Positions 9,241-18,656 of a stretch of DNA of 64,000 bases are shown here, piece after piece. The stretch is from contig NZ_CP104965.1 in assembly GCF_025452235.1 (NCBI RefSeq), positions 496,001 through 560,000 on the forward strand. Direction: 5' to 3'. Under the pieces are notes generated by a model. That model was not told where the DNA came from and did no database searches. It worked only from the letters and a program-made list of their open reading frames with translations. The DNA comes from Devosia neptuniae. GTDB taxonomy: Bacteria; Pseudomonadota; Alphaproteobacteria; Rhizobiales; Devosiaceae. Each line of letters opens with the position of its first letter. Position 1 is the stretch's first letter. Position numbers and translations under genes: made by a program.

Positions 9241-10076
9241 ATTTTTTCAAGCGCCACCCCAATCTGGTGATCGGCCTGGTCGCGACCATGCTGTTTGCCC
9301 TGTTGGGGCTGATCTCGCTGGTGTGGACCCCCTACCCGATTGCGCAGATCGATATCGGCCGCCGCTTTCTGGGACCGATGGCCGCGCATTGGCTGGGCAC
9401 GGACAATCTGGGCCGGGACATGGCTTCGCTGGTCATGTCGGGCACGCTGACGAGCTTTGTGGTGGCGGCTTTGGCCGTGGCCATTGGGGCGGGCCTTGGC
9501 GTGCCGCTGGGGCTGGCGGCGGCGGCATGGGGCGGGCCGGTGGAATGGCTGGTGCTGCGCTTTTCCGATTTCCTCTTCGCCTTCCCGGCCATCATCGTTG
9601 CGATTCTCGTGACCGCTTTGTTCGGGCCGGGCGCCATCAATGCGGTGCTGGCGATCGGGCTGTTCAACATCCCGGTGTTTGCGCGGGTGGCGCGGGGCGG
9701 TGCGCTGAGCATTGCGACGCTGGATTTCGTGGCGGCGGGACGGCTGGCGGGGCTGGGGCCGGCGGCCATCGCCTATCGGCACTTGCTGCCCAATATCATG
9801 AGCCTGATCATCGTGCAGGGCACCATCCAGCTCTCGCTGGGCATATTGGCCGAGGCGGGGCTGAGCTATGTGGGGCTAGGCACGCAGCCGCCGGCGACGA
9901 GTCTGGGACTGATGCTGCGCGATGCGCAATCGATGTTCCTGATCCATCCCTGGCTGACGCTGGTGCCGGGACTGTGCATCGTGCTGATCGTGATTGGTCT
10001 CAATATTGCCGGGGATGGGCTGCGCGACGCCATCGATCCGCGGCTGCGGCAGGTGAATGCCAATGTCGTTGCTTGA
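9237..10076 (+). CDS. Dipeptide-type ABC transporter permease, DppC class
   Basis: A 279-residue permease with an N-terminal membrane anchor, the conserved HWLGTDNLGRDM motif and an EAA loop at LDFVAAGRLAGLGPAAIAYRH, all typical of DppC. The ATG at 9237 overlaps the stop of the DppB gene by four bases. The frame is open far upstream to 8559, but that region only shadows dppB. It overlaps the ATPase gene by 14 bases at its end. Confidence 0.92.
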   Translation: MNFFKRHPNLVIGLVATMLFALLGLISLVWTPYPIAQIDIGRRFLGPMAAHWLGTDNLGRDMASLVMSGTLTSFVVAALAVAIGAGLGVPLGLAAAAWGGPVEWLVLRFSDFLFAFPAIIVAILVTALFGPGAINAVLAIGLFNIPVFARVARGGALSIATLDFVAAGRLAGLGPAAIAYRHLLPNIMSLIIVQGTIQLSLGILAEAGLSYVGLGTQPPATSLGLMLRDAQSMFLIHPWLTLVPGLCIVLIVIGLNIAGDGLRDAIDPRLRQVNANVVA

Positions 10077-11643
10077 GGTCAAAGGGCTGTCGGTGCGCTT
10101 CGGCAGCGCCGAGGCGGTCAGCGATGTGAGCTTTACGCTGGAGCGCGGCGAGCGGTTCGGCATTATCGGGGAGAGCGGGTCGGGCAAGACGCTGACGGCG
10201 ATGGCGGTGACGGGGCTATTGCCAGAGGGCGCCGTGATGGGCGGCAGTATCAGCATTGATGGGGTGCCCCTGCCCGCCAATGAGCGCGAGATGGCGCGGC
10301 TGCGCGGCAAGCGGATCGGCATGGTGTTTCAGGAACCGATGACGGCACTGAACCCGTTGATGCGGGTGACCGACCAGATCGAAGAAGCGATCATTCTCAA
10401 TCGCAGCGATAGTGCGCAGCTCGACGTGCCCTATCTGCTCAAGGAAGTGGGGCTGGAGCTGCGCCATGGCGACCGGTTTCCACATGAACTGTCGGGCGGG
10501 CAGCGGCAGCGCGTGATGATCGCCATGGCTCTGGCGAGCCAGCCGGACATTCTGATCGCGGATGAGCCGACTTCGGCGCTGGACCTGATCACCCAGAAGC
10601 GCGTGCTGGATCTGATTGCCGAGATTTGCACGCGGCGGCACATGGCGCTGCTGTTTATCAGCCATGACCTCAAAGCCGTTGGCGTGTTGTGCAGCCGGGT
10701 GGCGGTGATGCATCGGGGGCGGCTGGTGGAGACTGGCCCCGCGGCCAGTGTGTTCTCGGACCCGCAGCAGGATTATACGCGCCGGCTGGTGGCGGCGTCG
10801 CGGTTTGAGGTCACGCGGGAGGACCATCCGCTTGGTGGCGCACCATTGCTGGCGGTGGAAGACGTGCTGCGCGACTACCGGCAGGGCGGGTTTTGGCTAT
10901 GGCGAGAAAAGCCGTTGCGGGCGGTAGCTGGAGTGAGCTTTGCCATTAGCGAGGGCGAATGCGTGGCGCTGGTGGGACCTTCGGGCTGCGGCAAGACCAC
11001 GCTGGCCAAGATTATTGTCGGACTCGATAGCGCGACCTCGGGCCAGGTGCGATTGGGCGGAATGGCCTATCATGGCGCGGACCTGCCGCGGGGGCAGCGG
11101 CGCGATATTTCGCTGGTGTTTCAGGACCCGTTTGGCAGCTTCAATCCGCGATTGACCATCGCCCAATCGCTGGGTGAGCCGCTGCGGCTGGAGGCTAAGC
11201 TGGACCCCGTGGAACGGCAGCGCCGACTGGTCGAAGCCATCGAGGCGGTGGGGCTGCGCGGCGATATGCTAGCGCGCTATCCGCATGAATTTTCGGGCGG
11301 ACAGCGGCAGCGGCTGGCCATTGCGCGGGCGCTGGTGACGCGGCCCAAGCTGGTGGTGCTGGACGAGCCGGTTTCGGCGCTGGATGTATCGGTGCGCGGC
11401 GAAGTGCTGGCGCTATTGGCGCGGCTGCAGGCCGAATTCGGGCTGACCTATCTGATCATCAGCCACGATATCGACATGGTGCGTGCCGTGGCTGATCGCG
11501 TGCTGGTGATGGAGGCCGGGCGGATCGTCGAGGAAGGATCGCCCGAGACAATATTTGCCCAGCCGCAGCATAGGCTGACGCGCGAACTGATGGCCGCGCG
11601 CCTGCCGGATGTGGGTGAGACGCTACAGGATCGTCGCGCCTGA
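10063..11643 (+). CDS. Dipeptide-type ABC transporter ATPase, fused DppD-DppF
   Basis: A 526-residue protein carrying two complete ABC ATPase domains. First half: Walker A GESGSGKT, signature LSGGQRQR, Walker B ILIADEPTSALD. Second half: Walker A GPSGCGKT, signature FSGGQRQR, Walker B LVVLDEPVSALD. Each half corresponds to one of the separate DppD and DppF subunits of E. coli. The ATG at 10063 is favoured over that at 10057 because AGGTGA ends directly before the latter. The gene ends 21 bases inside the convergent TctC-type gene, so the two 3' ends overlap. Confidence 0.92.
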   Translation: MSLLEVKGLSVRFGSAEAVSDVSFTLERGERFGIIGESGSGKTLTAMAVTGLLPEGAVMGGSISIDGVPLPANEREMARLRGKRIGMVFQEPMTALNPLMRVTDQIEEAIILNRSDSAQLDVPYLLKEVGLELRHGDRFPHELSGGQRQRVMIAMALASQPDILIADEPTSALDLITQKRVLDLIAEICTRRHMALLFISHDLKAVGVLCSRVAVMHRGRLVETGPAASVFSDPQQDYTRRLVAASRFEVTREDHPLGGAPLLAVEDVLRDYRQGGFWLWREKPLRAVAGVSFAISEGECVALVGPSGCGKTTLAKIIVGLDSATSGQVRLGGMAYHGADLPRGQRRDISLVFQDPFGSFNPRLTIAQSLGEPLRLEAKLDPVERQRRLVEAIEAVGLRGDMLARYPHEFSGGQRQRLAIARALVTRPKLVVLDEPVSALDVSVRGEVLALLARLQAEFGLTYLIISHDIDMVRAVADRVLVMEAGRIVEEGSPETIFAQPQHRLTRELMAARLPDVGETLQDRRA

Positions 11644-12594
11644 GGCTTCGACCACCGGCGCCCAGCGTTCGACTTCGGTGGCGACATGGGTGGCCAGCTC
11701 TTCGGGCGTCGAGCCGACAACGATGGCGCCGACTTCGGCAAGCCGCTCATGGACCGCCGGATCGTTGATGGCCGCGACGGCGGCCTGGTTGAGCTTGGCG
11801 ACCACTTCGGGCGGGGTGCCGGCCGGCGCGAAGAGGGCATTCCAGGTATTGGTTTCGTAGCCGGGCACGCCCGCTTCATCCATGGTGGGCACATCGGGGA
11901 AGCTGGCGGCGCGTTCGAGCGTGGTGACAGCCAGCGGGCGCAGGGTGCCGGCTTTCATGTGCTCGGTGGCGGACGGCAGATTATCGAAAATGATCGGCAC
12001 GGCGCCGCTGAGCGCATCGACCAAAGCGGGGCCCGAGCCCTGATAGGGCACGTGGACCATATCGACACCGGCCATGGATTTGAACAATTCGCCCGACAGA
12101 TGCAGCGGCGTGCCATTGCCCGAGGAGGCATAGGCATGGGTTTCCGGCTCGGCCTTGAGCAGGGCGATCAGTTCCTCGACATTGGTGGCGGGGAAATCGG
12201 GGTTGACCAGCAGCACATTGGGTACGGTCACCAGCAGGGAAATCGGAGCGAAATCGGCGGACGGATCAAAGGGCGGCGTGGCGTAAAGCGAGGCGCTGAG
12301 TGCGTGCGTGGCAATGGTGCCCATCAGGATGGTGTAGCCATCGGGAGCCGCATCGGCCACGGCCGTGGCGCCGAGTACGCCTCCCGCGCCGGCCTGATTG
12401 ACCACCAGAACCTGCTGGCCCAATTGGGCGCTCATCGCTTCGGCAACAATGCGGCCGACCAGGTCAGTCGAGCCGCCGGCGGCGAAGGGGACGACCAGAT
12501 TGATCGGCTTATTGGGAAAATCCTGCGCCATGGCAGGCAAGGACACGACAAGCGCCCCGGCCGCAATGGCCAGGGTTGATAGCAACGACTTCAT
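11623..12594 (-). CDS. Tripartite tricarboxylate transporter substrate-binding protein (Bug/TctC family), orphan
   Basis: Periplasmic binding protein, 323 residues, with a signal peptide ending LPAMAQ and the family blocks INLVVPFAAGGSTDLVGR and NQAGAGGVLGA. The start at 12594 is set by the signal peptide; the frame continues upstream to 12756 with no sensible N-terminus. No membrane subunits lie next to it. The complete tctCBA set at 42.5-45.5 kb carries its own distinct binding protein. Bug proteins often occur without membrane partners and bind small carboxylates, amides or aromatic acids. The ligand is unknown. Confidence 0.88.
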   Translation of the reverse strand: MKSLLSTLAIAAGALVVSLPAMAQDFPNKPINLVVPFAAGGSTDLVGRIVAEAMSAQLGQQVLVVNQAGAGGVLGATAVADAAPDGYTILMGTIATHALSASLYATPPFDPSADFAPISLLVTVPNVLLVNPDFPATNVEELIALLKAEPETHAYASSGNGTPLHLSGELFKSMAGVDMVHVPYQGSGPALVDALSGAVPIIFDNLPSATEHMKAGTLRPLAVTTLERAASFPDVPTMDEAGVPGYETNTWNALFAPAGTPPEVVAKLNQAAVAAINDPAVHERLAEVGAIVVGSTPEELATHVATEVERWAPVVEASGATIL

Positions 12595-12674
12595 CAATGG
12601 GTTCCTCCCCGGGGTGACGGGGAGGCAATTGCGGCTGGATGGATTTGGTTCCACCCGCCCGGCAAAATAATTGC

Positions 12675-14348
12675 TCAGTTCAGAATGCCGATATAGGCGC
12701 CGAAGGGTTCCAGATCGAGCTCGCCATCGATGGGGGCAGCGATCACGCCCGGGCATTCGGCATGATGGGGAGCAAGACCCGCGGGAATGGCGAATTCGGC
12801 AGCGCCGTCGCCCATGTTGAAGACGCAGAGCAGACGGTCGTCGCCCTCTTCGCGGGTGAAAGCGAGGATGTCGCCGGTGGAGTCCAGCAGGGTGATTTTG
12901 CCCTTGGCGAGGGCCGGATGGGCTTTGCGGAAGGCCAGCAGCGAGCGGTAGAATTCGAGCACCGAGCCCTCGACGCCGTGCTGGGTATCGACGGCATGGG
13001 TCAGGTGTTCGGCGGGGACGGGCAACCAGGTGCGCTCGGCGGTGGAGAAGGCGCCGTTGCGGACATGGGCCTGCCAGACCATGGGCGTGCGGCAGCCGTC
13101 CCGACCCTTGAATTCGGGCCAGAATTCAATGCCGTAGGGGTCGACCAGATCGGCGAACGAGAGCTCGGCCTCCTTGAGGCCGAGTTCCTCGCCCTGATAG
13201 AGGCAGACCGAGCCGCGCATGGCCAGGATCAGCGTGGCGGCAAGGCGGGTGAAGGCGGCCTCCTGCCCGTGCACCGCCCAGCGGCTGACATGGCGGACCA
13301 CATCATGGTTGGAGAAGGCGAGGCAGATCCAGCCGTCGGGCGCCTGGCTTTCGGTGGCCGCAATCGAGGTCTTGAAGTGCGCGGCGGAGAATTCGCCGCC
13401 CAGATAATCGAAGGTATAGGCCATGTGCAGGTGGTCATCACCCGAGGTGTATTGGGCCATGAGCTCGAGCTGGTGCTGGCTGTCGCCGATCTCACCCACC
13501 GTGGTGGTGCCGGGATATTCGTCCATCAGGGCGCGCAGGCGGGTGAGGAAGGCGAGGTTTTCCGGCCGGGATTTGTCGTAGACATGTTCCTGGAAATTAT
13601 AGGGATTTACCGCCGGGGCGGTCGAGGCGTTGAAATCCTCGGGACGGACCACCGGATTGTCCTCGAAACCCAGCGAGCAGAAGTAGAAATTGACCGTATC
13701 GAGGCGGAAGCCATCGACGCCCCGCTCGAGCCAGAAGCGCATTTCGCCCAGCAGAGCATCCTGCACTTCGGGATTGTGGAAGTTCAGGTCGGGCTGGGAG
13801 ACCAGGAAATTGTGCTGGTAATATTGCATGCGCCGGCTATCCCAGGACCAGGCGGAACCGCCGAAGATGGAGAGCCAATTATTGGGCGGGGTGCCATCGG
13901 GCTTGGGATCGGCCCAGACATACCAATCGGATTTGGCATTGGTGCGGGACTGGCGGCTCTCGGAGAACCAGGCGTGCTTGTCCGATGAGTGCGAAATCAC
14001 CTGATCGATGATGACCTTGAGGCCCAGAGAATGGGCCTTTTGCACGAGCCGGTCGAAATCCTCCAGTGTGCCGAAGCTGGGATCGATATCGCGATAATTG
14101 GAGACGTCGTAGCCGAAATCCTTCATTGGCGAGGTGAATACTGGCGAGAGCCAAATGGCATCGACGCCCAAATCGGCGACATAATCGAGCCGGCTGGTAA
14201 TGCCGACCAGATCTCCCACGCCATCGCCATTCTGGTCCTGATAGGAGCGCGGATAGATCTGGTAGATCACCGCGCCCCGCCACCAATCGCGGTCGCGCGT
14301 GGCTTCGTCCGGGTGCTTCTGCTCGGTCATCAGGGAAGTGGCGGTCAT
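12675..14348 (-). CDS. GH13 alpha-glucosidase / oligo-1,6-glucosidase type enzyme, copy 1
   Basis: A 557-residue cytoplasmic glycoside hydrolase family 13 enzyme without signal peptide. The four conserved regions are visible: nucleophile Asp217 in GFRLDTVN, acid/base Glu286 in GEIGDS, transition-state Asp349 in FSNHDV, and the early DQVISHSSD block. The N-terminal WWRGAVIYQIYPRSYQD is the usual family opening. CGGAG lies 7 bases before the chosen ATG. It resembles the AglA enzymes that split alpha-glucosides after uptake in rhizobia, but no aglEFGK genes are present here. A paralogue of nearly the same length is at 23633-25258. Confidence 0.9.
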   Translation of the reverse strand: MTATSLMTEQKHPDEATRDRDWWRGAVIYQIYPRSYQDQNGDGVGDLVGITSRLDYVADLGVDAIWLSPVFTSPMKDFGYDVSNYRDIDPSFGTLEDFDRLVQKAHSLGLKVIIDQVISHSSDKHAWFSESRQSRTNAKSDWYVWADPKPDGTPPNNWLSIFGGSAWSWDSRRMQYYQHNFLVSQPDLNFHNPEVQDALLGEMRFWLERGVDGFRLDTVNFYFCSLGFEDNPVVRPEDFNASTAPAVNPYNFQEHVYDKSRPENLAFLTRLRALMDEYPGTTTVGEIGDSQHQLELMAQYTSGDDHLHMAYTFDYLGGEFSAAHFKTSIAATESQAPDGWICLAFSNHDVVRHVSRWAVHGQEAAFTRLAATLILAMRGSVCLYQGEELGLKEAELSFADLVDPYGIEFWPEFKGRDGCRTPMVWQAHVRNGAFSTAERTWLPVPAEHLTHAVDTQHGVEGSVLEFYRSLLAFRKAHPALAKGKITLLDSTGDILAFTREEGDDRLLCVFNMGDGAAEFAIPAGLAPHHAECPGVIAAPIDGELDLEPFGAYIGILN

Positions 14349-14423
14349 TGGGGGCTCCGGGACACGCGGGGTTGGGCTGCATGTCCTAGAGTGCTGACAC
14401 GGCGCAGCTATGGCAAGGGATCG

Positions 14424-15497
14424 CTAGCCCCGCAGCGCGGGCAAGCCTGCGAGAATTTTTGTGGCGATGGCGCGGAAGGCCTGGGCTTCGGAGCCATTGG
14501 GCGCGGAGACGACGGGGGGCTGGCCAATGTCGGAGTTTTCGCGGATTGACATGACCAGCGGGACGGCGCCGAGGAAGGGCATGTCGAGTGACCTGGCCGC
14601 ATTTTCGGCGCCGCCGGTGCCGAAAATATCGTAGCGGGTGCCGGTATCGGGGGCGATGAAATAACTCATATTCTCAATCAAGCCAAGCAGCGGCACACCC
14701 ATGCGGCGCAGCATGTCGATGGCCTTTTTGGCATCGATCAGGGCCAGTTCCTGCGGCGTGGAGACAATGACGACGCCATCGACTTCGGACTGCTGGAACA
14801 GGGAAATGTGAATGTCGCCAGTGCCGGGCGGCAGGTCGACGACAAGGATGTCGAGATCGCCCCAATCGGTTTCACGCAGCAATTGGCGGAGCGCTGAGGT
14901 TGCCATAGGGCCGCGCCAGACCACGGCTTGGTCGGGATTTAGCATGGAGCCGATCGACATGGCCTTGAGGCCGAAGGCGCTGTGGGGCGTGAAAATGCCG
15001 TCTTCGCGGATGGCGGGCCGGCCTTCGAGGCCCAGCAGCTTGGGAATGGAGGGGCCGTAGAGATCGGCATCGAGAATGCCGGTGCGCAGGCCTTCAGCGG
15101 CAAAGGCCAGGGCCAGATTGACCGCGGTGGTGGATTTGCCGACGCCGCCCTTGCCGGAGCCAACCGCGATGATGCGCTTGATGCCGGGCACGGCTTGCTT
15201 GCCGGCCGGAACGGGGCTGCCATGGGAGAATTTTGGGCCCGCCGGCGGCTTGCCAGAGGTGAGCGACACCATGACCTTGCGCGTGCCGGCCACGGCCTGC
15301 GCTGCCAACTGGGCCTGTTCACGCGCGGGGCCGAAGGCGGCTTCCATGCCCGGGGCCACGGCAATGGCGAAAGCCACAGCGCTGGGCGTGACGATGATTT
15401 CGGACAGGCCACCATAGCCCGACAAATCTCCGCCACCGGGAATTTCCACAGCAGCGAGCGCGGCTTTGATGGTGGCGGCGAGTTCGGTATCGGCCAT
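14424..15497 (-). CDS. Mrp/ApbC-family iron-sulfur carrier ATPase
   Basis: A 357-residue ParA-like ATPase that loads or carries Fe-S clusters. Residues 1-90 form the MIP18/DUF59 domain. The deviant Walker A GKGGVGKST follows at about 115, with DLPPGTGD further on. The CxxC seen near ENMSYF in many Mrp proteins is absent: here the sequence is ENMSYFIAPDTGTRYD. To my knowledge that is common in alphaproteobacterial members, so it is not evidence of inactivation. AAGG lies about 6 bases upstream of the ATG. Confidence 0.9.
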   Translation of the reverse strand: MADTELAATIKAALAAVEIPGGGDLSGYGGLSEIIVTPSAVAFAIAVAPGMEAAFGPAREQAQLAAQAVAGTRKVMVSLTSGKPPAGPKFSHGSPVPAGKQAVPGIKRIIAVGSGKGGVGKSTTAVNLALAFAAEGLRTGILDADLYGPSIPKLLGLEGRPAIREDGIFTPHSAFGLKAMSIGSMLNPDQAVVWRGPMATSALRQLLRETDWGDLDILVVDLPPGTGDIHISLFQQSEVDGVVIVSTPQELALIDAKKAIDMLRRMGVPLLGLIENMSYFIAPDTGTRYDIFGTGGAENAARSLDMPFLGAVPLVMSIRENSDIGQPPVVSAPNGSEAQAFRAIATKILAGLPALRG

Positions 15498-15642
15498 TGG
15501 GGACCTTTTGCTGTGCCTGGCCCCTGCCCTTCCCTCGCAAGAGGGTGGATCGGCCGCAGGCCGAAATGGTGAGGGGCTACAGACCCCTCACGCGATTATC
15601 ATAAGGGTCGTAGACCCCTCATCCGCCCCGGCGGGGCACCTA

Positions 15643-15671
15643 GCCATTCGAGCATAGCTCTCATGGCCTTC
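15643..15671. repeat. 29-base dispersed repeat, copy 1
   Basis: The segment from GCCATTCGAGCATAGCTC through CATGGCCTTC is identical to 21207-21235 and contains the palindrome GAGCATAGCTC. In both copies it is followed within 20 bases by CGCTCCAC(C/T)GGAGCG, another palindrome, and GATTTGCCC. The surrounding gap 15498-15742 otherwise holds only low-information, G-rich sequence and no gene I can support. Confidence 0.8.
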
Positions 15672-15742
15672 GCTCCACCGGAGCGATTTGCCCTTGGCCG
15701 GGTCGAAGTCCCACTGGGGGAGAAGGACGAGCAGAGCGAGCC

Positions 15743-16396
15743 TTAGAGGATCGACTGGCCGGTGGCTTTCCAGTCCTTGAGGAAGCCTTCGATGCCCGCA
15801 TTGGTCAGCGGGTGGTTGGCGAGCTTGCGGATCACGTCGGGCGGGATGGTGGCGACGTCGGCCCCGGCCAAAGCGACTTGGGTCACGTGGTTGGGCGAGC
15901 GGATCGAGGCGGCCAGGATCTGGGTTTCGAACTGGTAGTTGTCGTAGATCTGGCGGATGTTTTCGATCAGTTCGACACCGTCGAGATTGATATCATCGAG
16001 ACGGCCGAGGAAGGGCGAGATATAGGTCGCGCCGGCCTTGGCGGCGAGCAGGGCCTGATTGGCCGAGAAGCACAGGGTGACGTTGGTTTTGACGCCGCGT
16101 TCCTTGAAGGTCTTGGTGGCTTTGAGGCCATTGAGCGTCAGGGGGAGCTTGACCACGACATTGTCGGCCAGCTTGGCCAGCACTTCGCCTTCGGCAATCA
16201 TGCCGTCATATTCAAGGCTGGCGACTTCGGCCGAGACCGGGCCGGGCACGGTGGCGCAGATTTCCTTGACGACTTCCTTGAAATCGCGGCCGGACTTGGC
16301 AATCAGCGACGGATTGGTGGTGACACCATCGAGCAGGCCGGTATCGTACAGCTCCTTGATGTCCTTGATTTCTGCAGTGTCGACGAAGAACTTCAT
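15743..16396 (-). CDS. tal: Transaldolase, small (TalC/Fsa-like) type
   Basis: A 217-residue class I aldolase-fold enzyme of the short transaldolase/fructose-6-phosphate aldolase subfamily. It transfers a dihydroxyacetone unit between sugar phosphates in the non-oxidative pentose phosphate pathway. The Schiff-base lysine is in VVVKLPLT (about residue 86). Other markers are MKFFVDTAE at the start, [14 protein letters not shown], and the C-terminal GIEGFLKDW. Length and motifs fit the family exactly. Choice between transaldolase and Fsa activity cannot be made with certainty from the sequence; transaldolase is the usual annotation in this clade. Confidence 0.92.
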   Translation of the reverse strand: MKFFVDTAEIKDIKELYDTGLLDGVTTNPSLIAKSGRDFKEVVKEICATVPGPVSAEVASLEYDGMIAEGEVLAKLADNVVVKLPLTLNGLKATKTFKERGVKTNVTLCFSANQALLAAKAGATYISPFLGRLDDINLDGVELIENIRQIYDNYQFETQILAASIRSPNHVTQVALAGADVATIPPDVIRKLANHPLTNAGIEGFLKDWKATGQSIL

Positions 16397-16467
16397 GGTT
16401 CCCTCCTAGAGCTGTTCAGCAAAATGTGTAGCACGGCGGGGCCGGGCTGCAAGGCGAATGGACTGGC

Positions 16468-17652
16468 TTATTTGCTCGCCGAGAGCATGGCTTCCGCCAG
16501 ATCGCCGACCCGATCCTCCGGGATGCCGGCGACATTGATGCGACTGTCACCAATCATATAAACACCATTGGCGGCTTTTAAATGCTCAACGACGTCATTG
16601 GGCAGCCCAAGCAGTGAAAACATGCCGCGATGGGCGGCGATGAAGTCGAAATCCTTGGAATTTGAACGCTGGCGGATGGCTTCGGCCAGCTTTTCGCGCA
16701 GCGTGATCATGCGGCCGCGCATCTGATTGAGCTCGGCTTCCCACTCGGCGCGCAGATCCTTGTCCTCAAGGATGGTGCGGATGATTTCGGCACCATGATC
16801 GGGCGGCTGCGAATAGGCGCCGCGGATGATGTTGAGAAGCTGGGAATTGGTCACGTCGGCCTGGTCCGCATCCCTGGCGATGAGGATGGCGGCGCCGATG
16901 CGTTCGCGATAGAGGCCGAAATTCTTGGAGCCCGAGAAAGCGATCAGCGCTTCGGGAACCGAGGCGATCACCTTGCGGGTGCCATAGGCGTCTTCGAGCA
17001 GGCCATCGCCGAAGCCGAGATAGGCCAGGTCAATGAAGGGCAAAGCGCCGGTGCGGGCAAGGCTTGCGGCGACCTGATCCCACTGCTCATTGGTGAGGTT
17101 GGCGCCGGTTGGGTTGTGGCAGCAGCCATGCAGCAGCACGACATCGTCCTTGCCCAATTTATCAAGCGCAGCAAGCATTTGCGGGAATTTTACGCCACGG
17201 GTTTCGGTGTCGAAATAGGGGTATTTCTCGACCTTGAGACCGGAATTTTCGGCAATGGGGTTGTGGTTGGGCCAGGTCGGATCGGAGACCCAGACAGTGG
17301 CGCCGGGCTTGGCGCGGTTGATCAGCTGCATCAAAACCCAGAGCGAGCCAGTGCCGCCAGGGGCCTGAGCGATGCGGACGCGAGAGCGGTCGACGCTATC
17401 GGCCAAAGCCAGATCGAGCACGGCGGCGCCGAAGCCCTTATTGCCGGCAATGCCCAGATAAGTCTTGGTTTTTTCGTTTTCGAGAATGCGCTGCTCGGCC
17501 TTGCGGACGGCGGACATGACGGGCGTGACGCCCTTTTCGTCCTTATAAACGCCGACGCCGAGGTCGATCTTGGTGGAGCGCGGGTCGGCCGCGTATTCGC
17601 CCATGAGCGCCAGGATCTTGTCGCCGGGGGCCTTGGTGAGGGTCTCGAACAT
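16468..17652 (-). CDS. Aromatic amino acid / aspartate aminotransferase (class I, TyrB-like)
   Basis: A 394-residue PLP enzyme of the AspC/TyrB subgroup. The PLP lysine is in FSGSKNFGLYRERIG, and the substrate-binding Arg is in the C-terminal SRINVAGI block. HGCCHNPTGANLT is the conserved NPTG region. It interconverts aspartate or aromatic amino acids with their 2-oxo acids. AspC and TyrB cannot be separated reliably by reading. It lies between transaldolase and etfBA on the same strand, with gaps of 71 bases on each side, and probably is its own transcription unit. Confidence 0.9.
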   Translation of the reverse strand: MFETLTKAPGDKILALMGEYAADPRSTKIDLGVGVYKDEKGVTPVMSAVRKAEQRILENEKTKTYLGIAGNKGFGAAVLDLALADSVDRSRVRIAQAPGGTGSLWVLMQLINRAKPGATVWVSDPTWPNHNPIAENSGLKVEKYPYFDTETRGVKFPQMLAALDKLGKDDVVLLHGCCHNPTGANLTNEQWDQVAASLARTGALPFIDLAYLGFGDGLLEDAYGTRKVIASVPEALIAFSGSKNFGLYRERIGAAILIARDADQADVTNSQLLNIIRGAYSQPPDHGAEIIRTILEDKDLRAEWEAELNQMRGRMITLREKLAEAIRQRSNSKDFDFIAAHRGMFSLLGLPNDVVEHLKAANGVYMIGDSRINVAGIPEDRVGDLAEAMLSASK

Positions 17653-17723
17653 TTCAGGAGCAGTTCCGGTGGGAAGGCGCCGCCTTTATAGGCGGCGGAG
17701 GATTTTTTGCAATTGCAATCGGC

Positions 17724-18656
17724 TCAGCGTTTGAGGCCGGTTTTATCCAGCTCGGCGATCAATTGCGGAATGATTTCAAAGAGATCGCCGATCAGAGCGA
17801 TGTCGGCAAGCTTGACCAGCGGGGCTTCGGCATCGGTGTTGATGGCGACGATTTTCTTGGCGCCCTGGATGCCCGCAAGGTGTTGCAGCGCGCCGGAAAT
17901 GCCGATGGCGATGTAAAGATCGGGGGCGATGATCTTGCCGGTCTGGCCGACCTGCCAATCATTGGGGGCGTAGCCGGCATCGACCGCGGCGCGGGTCGCG
18001 CCGATGGCGGCGCCGAGTTTTTTGGCAAGGGATTCAATGAGTTGAAAGCCCTCGGCTGAGCCGACCGCAATGCCGCCGCCGACCACGATCTGGGCGGTGG
18101 CGAGATCGGGGGTGTCGCTCTGGGTGCGATGGGCGGCAATGACCTTGGCGGCGGAGGAAATGCCTGAGACATCAAGGGGTTCGATGGGAGCGGCATTGCC
18201 GGACGCGGCGGCGCGGAAGGCCGAGGCGCGCAGGGTGAGGATGTGCTTGGACTGGTTCGAGGTGACGGTTTGCAGGGCATTGCCAGCATAGATCGGGCGC
18301 TCGAACCGGTTGGGACCGAGTATGGCGACGATATCGGTGACCGGCATGAGGTCGAGCTTGGCGGCGAGGCGCGGGATGACATCCTTGCCCACCGAACCGG
18401 CACTTGCGACCAGATAATGATAACGGACTGCTAACGTTGAGAGTAGCATTTCGAGGCTATCGGCGGCGAATTGACCTTCGGCGGTCAAGACCTTGGTGAC
18501 GCCGGCAAGGCTGGATGCGGATTGGGCGGCGGCGGCGATGTCCTCGCCGGCCACCAGGATTTCGACCGGGCCTAGCTCGGCCACTGCATGCACCACGCGG
18601 GCGGTGGCGGGCGAGAGGGCGCCGAGGTCGTGATCGGCCAGAACCAGAACGCTCAT
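17724..18656 (-). CDS. etfA: Electron transfer flavoprotein alpha subunit
   Basis: A 310-residue FAD-binding subunit. The C-terminal half has the ETF alpha signature: VVGGGIAVGSAEGF, VGQTGKIIAPDLYIAIGISGALQH and KIVAINTDAEAPL. It accepts electrons from acyl-CoA and other dehydrogenases and passes them to ETF-ubiquinone oxidoreductase. The ATG at 18656 overlaps the stop of etfB by one base (TGATG). A GTG three bases upstream is possible. Confidence 0.95.
   Translation of the reverse strand: MSVLVLADHDLGALSPATARVVHAVAELGPVEILVAGEDIAAAAQSASSLAGVTKVLTAEGQFAADSLEMLLSTLAVRYHYLVASAGSVGKDVIPRLAAKLDLMPVTDIVAILGPNRFERPIYAGNALQTVTSNQSKHILTLRASAFRAAASGNAAPIEPLDVSGISSAAKVIAAHRTQSDTPDLATAQIVVGGGIAVGSAEGFQLIESLAKKLGAAIGATRAAVDAGYAPNDWQVGQTGKIIAPDLYIAIGISGALQHLAGIQGAKKIVAINTDAEAPLVKLADIALIGDLFEIIPQLIAELDKTGLKR

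Noticed and set aside
11686..14549. Long forward frames opposite the Bug protein and GH13 genes
   Set aside because: They mirror genuine reverse-strand genes with signal peptide or catalytic motifs; the forward translations lack any recognisable pattern.
14424..15497. Missing CxxC in the Mrp/ApbC protein as a sign of inactivation
   Set aside because: The replacement sequence around ENMSYFIAPDTG is, as far as I recall, standard for alphaproteobacterial members, and the Walker motif is intact.
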